Source of the DNA: Sphaeroforma sirkka
Lineage: Eukaryota; Opisthokonta; Ichthyosporea; Ichthyophonida
Length of the DNA: 20,946 nucleotides
Assembly: GCA_001586965.3 (NCBI GenBank)
Contig: LUCW03000026.1
Coordinates: 1 to 20,946, forward strand
Direction of reading: 5' to 3'
Position numbers and translations under genes: made by a program. The notes beneath the pieces are model-generated. The model was given only the letters and a program-made list of their open reading frames with translations. It ran no database searches and was not told the DNA's origin. Below are positions 9,820-17,868 of this stretch, piece by piece. Position 1 is the first letter of the stretch. The number at the start of each line of letters is the position of its first letter.

Positions 9820-10290
9820 AAACACAGCATTTTGGAATGATATACGTATGGGTTCTTTTATACATTTTAACCGTTTTATACGACTATTGTACTTCAGCTT
9901 GGCACGGGTGTTTTTATTGATGTCAATGTCGGCATGCATGATATTATTGAGGTCATCTTTCCGCTCTGTAAAGAAAATGTTTACCGCAAAACTCATTTTT
10001 AACGTGTTTTTATCGCTCACATCTTTTACAAGTATAAGCACCCTAGTGTTGTATGACGTATGATTTGCACGGGCATTGTCTCGTATGTAAGTGATCACGC
10101 GAGATCGCAAAATCTTGTAACCTAGTGAAAGATATGGAACCTCGAGTAAACTTGGTAAATCTTCGCCAAGCGCTAGCAAATTCCAACAAATCAGGATGCA
10201 AATAACGGTACGTACCTTTGTCATCCAGTAGAACGTAGTATCGTTCATTGATCGGACTCTTTGGTGGGGGATATCTCGAGACTTCCACAG
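9820..10290 (-). pseudogene. Unknown minus-strand coding stretch, probably decayed or spliced
   Basis: Two open stretches on the minus strand look protein-like. The first reads SPINERYYVLLDDK near 10220-10270. The second, from about 10172 down to 9800, contains YKILRSRVITYIRDNARANH and LILVKDVSDKNTLKMSF. Between them are a good donor (AAAG|GTACGTAC, GT at 10215-10214) and an acceptor (TTGCTAG, ending at 10173), which would define a 43-base intron and put both stretches in compatible phase. The alternative is a frame slip in a decayed gene, since the reading also continues sensibly past the donor for about 15 codons. I recognise no family. Confidence 0.35.
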
Positions 10291-10379
10291 ATCAATGAAC
10301 CCCCACTGAATCAAAGTAAATTTGTAAAGTAAACTTCCAAGACGCATTCTTTCGAGAGTTTCACATGTCATGGTGCTGA

Positions 10380-10620
10380 CTAAAACTTAGTCTAAAAACG
10401 GAGAACAGAGTCTCTTTACCTTCGTTAACACAAGGCAGCTTGATGATACCGATGCCTTCTTGGGAACAATCTCTTGGAGTTTGTTTTCAACCTTGTAATT
10501 GTGTACCTCGCCACATATTCGAGTGAAACGACATCGAATACTCTGTAGAATAGCTCATGACAAATCTGTATATTTGATTGACATGCAAATACAATAATGA
10601 ATCGTTTCTTAAATTAGTCC
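10380..10620. other. No feature seen
   Basis: AT-rich sequence without a convincing reading frame, RNA or repeat. Confidence 0.5.
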
Positions 10621-10624
10621 CACA

Positions 10625-11040
10625 CACATGCACAACGTACAATCTAGCCCTAAATAAAGTATAATCTTAAATATACACGTCTAAAATTCAGCCTACACGC
10701 ATAAAATTTATATGTACAAGTCTAACACATACGAAACATAAATACATTCATAACAAGTCTAAGAGAATCTTCACACACATGCACATATCATAGTTAAGCC
10801 GTACACAAAATGTAAGTTCATATATATATGTCTTCAATTAGCCCCACATGAAGTCACATACCATAACTCAGCTGTATAAGGAAGGTAAATTTAATATACA
10901 AGTATAAAATTTAGTCAATACGCATGTGCAGATCATAGTTGAGCCTATACTAAGATAAATCATATTTACAAGTCATACATTCATTCTGCACATGTGCGAA
11001 AGCCATAATTGAGCCGTATACAAAGTATATTTTTCTATTT
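10625..11040. repeat. Degenerate tandem array, about six copies of a ~70-base unit
   Basis: A motif of the form CATGnnCA...CATAgTTgAGCCgTAtAC followed by an A/T stretch and ACAAGTC recurs. The CATG landmarks sit at about 10627, 10779, 10847, 10923 and 10991, with intervals of 152 (about two units), 68, 76 and 68 bases. A further weaker copy, without the CATG, lies in the 10690-10740 part. Copies share the TTnAGCC core but differ in their A/T halves, so the array is old. No coding is visible across it. Confidence 0.75.
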
Positions 11041-11460
11041 GTGGGTTGTACTTCGCATAGACACGCGGTGAATATAGATTATGTATTAGCATCTCGTCTT
11101 GCAAAACTAGCCTTATCATACTTGTTAAAGCAAAATGACCTACCTCGAATTACGTTGAAAACCTCGTGGTTATCAAATACTGGCAACTGCTTGTGTATAG
11201 CATTCACAATAGCTTACAGTTAGCAACGAAACCTTTCACGTCACGGCTTACAGTATTAACATCCGCACTCGCACTATGGAATTTATGAATTTCACAGGCT
11301 AGAAAACAGCATATCCGGCGTTTGATTCTTCATTGTACATGCAGTCTGTCTTCGTATTCACCTACGAACGCAGCGGCTACCTGTAGCACTCAATTCCAAC
11401 ACGGCGCACATGATGGATTCACATGCCTGGATATGTGTCAAAGTATGTTAGTTTACATGT
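11040..11460. other. No feature seen
   Basis: Short open stretches occur on both strands but none has splice signals or a recognisable motif. Confidence 0.45.
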
Positions 11461-12650
11461 ATTCTGGGATGAATTGATCCACGATAAAAACTTTTAGACG
11501 CAATTTCGTGTGTATGTACTAATCAATGAACCTGATCATACAAAATGAACCTGAACAGAATCAATCAAAGCCAACTTACAAAATATATTGAAACAATTTA
11601 CTATTTCTAGCCAAAACGTGTGCATTTTCAACCGTAAATATTCCTTTAATAGAATAAAACATGCATTTTTATGTGTATAACGAGTATGTGACGCAATTCT
11701 ATACGTACACCATTTTTGGAAAAAGACTTTATCCAGTTCCAAACTCAGACATCTTCTAGAATATATTCTCCGAATAGACACGCCTAACTTCATTTAGATG
11801 AAATGAGTAGTTATGTTCAATAGCAATATAGAAAGTATCAATCAGTTTTCCATGTACAATAACATTGTTTATGAATGGTGAACTTTCAACGCCCAACCTA
11901 TGATTAGAAACAATTATCGGATAACATTCGTACACAAACTGAAAAAATGTTTGATTCGTCGCCGAATTGCGAACAATCATTTCTACCTCAAGAGTCTGCC
12001 GGCTCGATAAATAGAACTGTGGACCATGTATAAATTGGACTCTGGAGGTCGAATACCCATTAAATCAGAAAATGGATATACGCCTTCTACTTTATCGAAG
12101 TGGTAGTCAAATGCATGCTCGGATGAATAAATATTCGCGACAAAAACATTTAGATACGGATTTTCGAAATGTATATTGATATCATTAACCATTCAAACTG
12201 AAAGATCAAAACTTATATGTTCCATTTCTCATTATGATTATGCGAAGTACATTCCAGACGTGCACCAATTTTTGGACCAAGAGTTTTTCGTTTTCCAAAC
12301 ACAGACATTTTCTACGCCAAAGAAAATACTATCCGAATATATGTATTTTCTGATCTGAGCTATCATTCCACAAACGCATACAGTCTGCAGACAAAGACAT
12401 TCGATGCAACATATACACGCTTTCCGCAGTATACATTTTGCAGCCTGAGGCCTTGTATCATATTACGAACGCATGCTCTTCTGGACCAAGAGAATAGACT
12501 TGTGACCGCATTCTTCTCCACAGTAAAGACATGTTGTAGCAGTACACCGCTTCTGGATCTGCAAGTATAGTTATATCGAAGGCATAAAGGTTTTGTGACG
12601 AAATAAGCACGTGTCTCGTGTGTACGCCTTTTCCTAAAAAAGGCATCTAT
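11460..12650 (-). repeat. Degenerate repeated blocks, possibly decayed paralogous coding units
   Basis: Several blocks resemble one another. A block around 11468-11515 (GATGAATtgATccaCGA...AAAAAC) matches 12121-12165. The stretch 11706-11775 (CACCATTTTTGGA...CAGACAT) matches 12262-12335. The stretch 12386-12430 (ACAAAGACATTCGATGC) matches 12520-12570 (GTAAAGACATGTTGTAGC). On the minus strand the blocks code similar peptides: LISSQNLYAFD with a following D-P-E-A-V-Y near 12550-12600, and IYSSEHAFDYHFDKVEGVY near 12080-12140. This suggests old tandem copies of one coding unit, now decayed. I recognise no protein family, and the alignments are by eye. Confidence 0.45.
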
Positions 12651-13905
12651 CTCTCAATAAGCGCATATAAAACTGAACTAGCACTGATGTGCGAACCGAG
12701 GCCCCCTTGTGCGTCGACCTAATAGATATGTCGGATACTCAACTTGATCAACAGAGCCATTAGAGGTATTAATCAAGTATTCTCGTGGGTCCAATTATAT
12801 ACTGCGTTCCGACCACGATCACAACCGTAAGGGTATTACGCTTTTGTAAATTCTTTACCTGATGATTTCTTGAAGTTTTTTATATAACGATATGGACGGT
12901 TCATTGATGTACATACACTACTTGACTATTTGTAGGCTGTATAGTTTTCAACATATTGATTACATCCGCACCATACGAGCACAACTCAAAAACCCCGATT
13001 ACATCTAGTCAGAAAATCACAAATTTGCTCGCTTATCACGAAAACTGTTGTCTCGGATGCCCAAATAAGCCTTGCCACAAAAATTGTAGTTTGTTCGTTT
13101 TTAGCAATCAACGATATTCGAATATAGGACCATCTACCTTTTTAGTGGGCAAGACTCAGAAATAAAGATCATTGAATAATACACATGTATGAGCAAATAT
13201 TAAATTGGTACTGAAATCAATCTGCCCCACTCCGTATTTGCATGTTATTTTATTTCTCCAGGCCAATTTAAACTTGACGGCAATGCTCTTTCCTACCACA
13301 TTGACAGCAAGTGCTGACAGATAACGCTCTTGGCCGAGCACTTTCGACATACGGTATATAACCAGCGCGAGCACATTCTTTTTAAGTGAAAATATGTTCT
13401 CAAGTACATATTCACAGCCCGTGTCCGCTCACTACGTTGGTTGATGAGATTACACAAAACCTACGCCTGCGATTTGTACCAACTTTATTATTTGAGATTT
13501 AAAATAGCTCAAGAAACTTTCCAGGCATAGTCTGGATATGAAAACTTCCGAATGTTGCAGGCGATGATGAGGTGACAAGGTGACAAATGTACTCCAAACC
13601 TGGCTTCGCTTAAGTACTCGTACGAGCCATAATCTCGGCTATTGAATAGTTCTTTGCCAGAACATACATGACACCACGACGTGGCCGGTTTCCGATCATT
13701 GCAAGTAGGAGACTTCGCGTATCAAGTAGATTCGAAAGGCCCGCATACTTGGAGAGTAGTTAGGGCCTGGCCTCTAGAATAGGGTGTCTAGGGCCTGGCC
13801 GTGCTGCACTAATTTGTAATAGTTTATGCGCTCTTTTTAAAGCTAGCTAAATAGTCAAATATACTAAGCGTAGAAAAATCGATACAAGCAAGGATTGTTC
13901 AAGAA
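12650..13905. other. Mostly featureless stretch with weak open segments
   Basis: Nothing firm is seen. A plus-strand stretch near 13045-13095 codes a Cys-rich peptide (ENCCLGCPNKPCHKNC), and a minus-strand stretch near 13225-13340 reads LSALAVNVVGKSIAVKFKLA. Neither has a start, splice signal or family match I can defend. A 12-base word, TAGGGCCTGGCC, occurs at 13761-13772 and 13789-13800. Confidence 0.4.
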
Positions 13906-13908
13906 CTT

Positions 13909-13914
13909 TTATTA
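13909..13914 (-). promoter_or_regulatory. Candidate poly(A) signal for the minus-strand gene
   Basis: AATAAA on the minus strand, about 335 bases beyond the stop codon at 14248-14250. It is the first canonical hexamer I noticed downstream; in AT-rich DNA this may be chance. Confidence 0.3.
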
Positions 13915-13929
13915 GGTTATGGACTTGCA

Positions 13930-14166
13930 GTCAAATGCTAAAGTCAACCGGAAACAGAAGCTTGTTTCACCACGAGAGAAATAAAGATTTTGTGATTGCA
14001 TGTCGATGAATGCAATATGTTGGAATATGTACGCGAGTTTTTCGAGTGTGTATGTGTACATCTGAAAGGGTAGGTATTTCAACAGCAGCTTCTGTACTCT
14101 AAACCATACTGCTCGTCGACCCCTGCCGATAGATGTTTTCACGTATGTATTATCTACTAGGCACAC
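13930..14166 (-). other. Minus-strand open stretch resembling the 12.1-12.6 kb blocks
   Basis: This codes a peptide containing HIAFIDMQSQNLYFSR, close to the LISSQNLYAFD peptide coded near 12.59 kb. The underlying DNA also matches (ATAAAGRTTTTGTGA at 13981-13995 and 12584-12598). It may be another decayed copy of the same unit or part of the 3' untranslated region of the gene ending at 14248. Confidence 0.3.
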
Positions 14167-14247
14167 AGACTGGCAAATACACCATTCTCGTGTAGAAGTG
14201 CCAAGAAAGTATGACAGGAGGACTCGATGGCCGGTGTAGCATTTTAT

Positions 14248-14421
14248 CTACTTCTTGACACGCTTATGCGTGTTGTTGAATTTTTTCCTGCGCTGTCTCT
14301 TCTTTGGTACACCATCTACTTCACTTATGCTCTCGAGTGATCCATAGCTATCACCCAAGGTAGTCTGGGCCATTTGCGAAGAGATAGAGGCTAACTCTGC
14401 GTTTTGAGTCTCTTCCGACAT
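14248..14421 (-). CDS. Last exon of the minus-strand gene, basic NLS-like C-terminus
   Basis: 174 bases from acceptor CTTCGTACAG to the stop TAG: 57 codons in phase 0. The first half is polar ([19 protein letters not shown]). The end is strongly basic: [11 protein letters not shown] and then NNTHKRVKK, matching a classical nuclear localisation signal. The frame contains an ATG right at the acceptor, so a short separate gene is possible, but the clean acceptor and matching phase favour a terminal exon. Confidence 0.8.
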   Translation of the reverse strand: MSEETQNAELASISSQMAQTTLGDSYGSLESISEVDGVPKKRQRRKKFNNTHKRVKK

Positions 14422-17400
14422 CTGTACGAAGTTTATTACATTGCAGTTGTGAATAAGTATGTCAGGGATTAGACAGTACTATACACCAACATATCTAAAA
14501 GCGTACATATATCACGCCGGAATAAACTATAGGCAGAAACATTGGAGTGCTGTAGCATGACTATGGGGAAGATAACTAATTATAAAGAATACGCCCGTGT
14601 TTTTACATAACTGCGCGGACGTTGATGATGAGCTGGAGTTGTGCTAAGCAAATTTACTTAGTCTTTAACATGGCGGCATACTTTGGAATGTTGGCAAAGA
14701 AGTACTCATAGTCACCACTACAAAAGCTTCAGCGTCATGTGATGTTCGACGAAACTTAAAGACGCATTCGACAGACACCACCTCGACTGAGCACTTCGTA
14801 CGTCTCCAAGCGTACACATTATGAGGAGAAAAGAGCACTTACCGACGCTTCGAAGGCGGGGGAGTACTGCAGAGCTTGTGTCATCGGTGATGATTCCACA
14901 GTTGCTGATGGCACATCTGTGGCAGACTATATTTGAATATTGGAGAACAAAGAAAGTCGGTTTTTAGGACAGACTATGCAGTTTATCTCTACTGACGGAA
15001 GACAAGTGGTTGAATAGGTTGTATTCAACATTGTATAAAACTGGTCTAACGCCACTGAATACATACAACCAACCACTCTAATTTACACATCATGTTCTGA
15101 TACAGGGCTTGTGCTTCAATCCTAAAGGAAATGAACCGAATGGTTTGTTACCAATCTCATTGTGTCTTCACCATCAAGCATTTTATCTACTCACATAGAT
15201 ACAATCATACACGTAGTCAGCGAAAATAGTACATTTCCATCCGCTAGCACACCTGAACGATCGCGTCTACCGTGGTAAACTCTGTAGTCGATCTATTTCG
15301 CTTGAAAGACGTTGTGTCTTCCAAATTGGCCTCCTTCGTCAAGTGTTTCTGTACTTCGCTCACAGGCATATCAGCAGGGGTCTCCACTACCGTTATCATG
15401 GTCTCAGGTTTGATCGCACTCGATAGGGATTCACTTGAGCTGTATTTTTGCTGTTGGGTGAGTTCAGTTTGTCGAAGAGTATATATTGAGCATATATTCA
15501 AGGTCTTGTACGATGCATGGTAGTGTATTATTCGTATTTTGTGTGTATGTATATGACAGTGTTAAGTCGAAACAATCACAAGAAATATAGGTAACCATTG
15601 AATCTGTGACTCTAGTGGGGAGTAATTCTTGTTATAAGCTGCGAGATAGACAAGAGTAATATGTGAGTAGTAATTATATGTGAAGCTGTGATGGATCACA
15701 TGTGGTAAAGTAAATACCGAGTCCCTATAACATATCTGACGAACACCCTATCACACATGATGAGAACAATCTTATTGTGTATACGCACATATATACATAT
15801 ACGAATACATCAGTAGCCACAAGTGGGTTGACATAGAAAATATTAAACTTCCACGGACCCATATACATACGCGAACATACACAGAAGTAACGCATATCAT
15901 TATAACTAGCTGTATACGTATGTATAAAGTTAGCATTGCAGCTTCCACGGGCAAAAATACAATCCGCAAAGAATATATAATATATATATATATATAGATA
16001 CGTACTTCAATAAACCCTTGAAGGCACGTGGCCGCCTGCTCGAAGGCTACAGTCCCAGTGGTAGTGGCCTGTGGCAGATAGCCAGCACTATTCCACGGCG
16101 CTACTTCAACGTCTTCCTCTTGCACATCCGCTGAACTGCGGTCAAGTTGTGCGCCCGGGTCTTGGTCACCGCTCTCCTCTTCTTGCATATCCGTGGCGGT
16201 GTAGTAGGACTGTAGTTGATATTGTTTATGGACTTTGTGTTCAAAACTGGTTTAAAATCTCACATAATAAAGAAAACCCTGCACAATACATCGCGACTCG
16301 ACCATAGTGATCGTCTATCGTAGATCGACTTACTGTGTCTCTGAAGTTATCGGTACCGTCACTGAGTCTTCTGGAGTCCTTTACCATCGCTTGCTCAGGC
16401 ATCCTTAATCCAATTGGTTGGTTTGAGGTGGCGGCGGCAACCGTCTTGGTGAACTCGAGCCAGGTGAACTCCACGCCATCCTCTTTCATCTGTATACACG
16501 CGGATAAGTGTGTTTCGGTTAAGACTAATTTTTGCAATGAGTGGTTGTGTGCGTATTCATAGTAGCCAAATCGAACTGGATGCATGTTATGTATGCGATG
16601 CTAGAGGCACACAGGCGTTAAGCCCATCACAATATCAGTCACGCATACTGAAAACACAGAATCAATAAATAACAGAAGACATATAAGAGAATGTATATGT
16701 CCAGTACGCTGCGCGCGAATAAACACTAAATACGTTCTCAAGTTTATGCGCTGTACGTGTACAATTGAAACGATCGGTATAGCAATAAATCGAACAATGC
16801 ACTTTTGTACATTAGATAAAGCTACTGATTTTCACCGAAAAGTTCAAGTGCGTATACCTAATCAGTTGTATTGGGGGTTTTTTTTGGGTACCAGCACATG
16901 TATTGCGTATGTGTATTTGCTGACTTACGAGTGCAGTATTTATTGTTATTTTTTTACAGTCCCACAACCAAGTACTCTTTCCCGAGCCCTACTCAGGTAG
17001 ATTGTACAGGCACGGGTATGTGTATAACTGTTAGACTGAGACTATATAAATATACATATATAAATCTTTTAATAATGCTAATAGCTACAAGTATAACATG
17101 TGTGATTTAATCGTGACTAAATCTATATATATACACATATACAATCTTTTTATGCCCAATTCGGATGGATAGCGGCAGAGAAGCTGCTGAGCAAAATAAA
17201 TAGCATGCATTCGTATATACAGTAGTTGATACCAACGATGTACAAATACTCGTACTTTTTGATGCCTGGACATCTGATCATGCAGGTACCGCAAAATATG
17301 GACTACTTTTACTTACACAACACGACTAATTAAGAATCAGCCAACACTATTGCAGAGGTTATACATTTCACAAAAATACGACTTACACAACACGACTAAT

Positions 17401-17814
17401 TAAGAGTCAGCCAACACTATTGCAGAGGTTATACATTTCACAAAAATACGGAATCATAGGTGTATATATACATAATATGTTTATATGTATAACTAAAAAT
17501 GTATATAAACAATCAATGCATGCATGCATGCATGTATGTTTACATATATATATATAAATATGAAGATACGTGAGTATATATACTGTATCTAAATACGTAT
17601 GTAAATGCATGCATACATACATATATATATATAGATATATATACGTATATATGCATGTATCTTTGTATGTGAGTCCATATATATGCATGTATCTTTGTAT
17701 GTGAGTCATATATATAATTAAGTACGTATGTAAATATTATATAAATACGTATGTAAATATATATACATATCTATTTATATATAAAACAATATATGTATAT
17801 TTGGATGTATGTGA

Positions 17815-17868
<54 letters not shown>

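Noticed and set aside
10625-11040. CRISPR-like array
   Set aside because: Spacing is regular, but the units are degenerate end to end with no conserved repeat plus unique spacer pattern, and the genome is eukaryotic.
12956-13165. Cys-rich plus-strand peptide (ENCCLGCPNKPCHKNC)
   Set aside because: The cluster is striking, but there is no splice signal, no family match and the rest of the frame looks random.
13156-13374. Minus-strand open frame with LSALAVNVVGKSIAVKF
   Set aside because: It reads plausibly, but no start, splice sites or homology can be defended from sequence alone.
13761-13800. TAGGGCCTGGCC pair as a target-site duplication
   Set aside because: Only 16 bases separate the copies and they have no element features; more likely a small slippage duplication.
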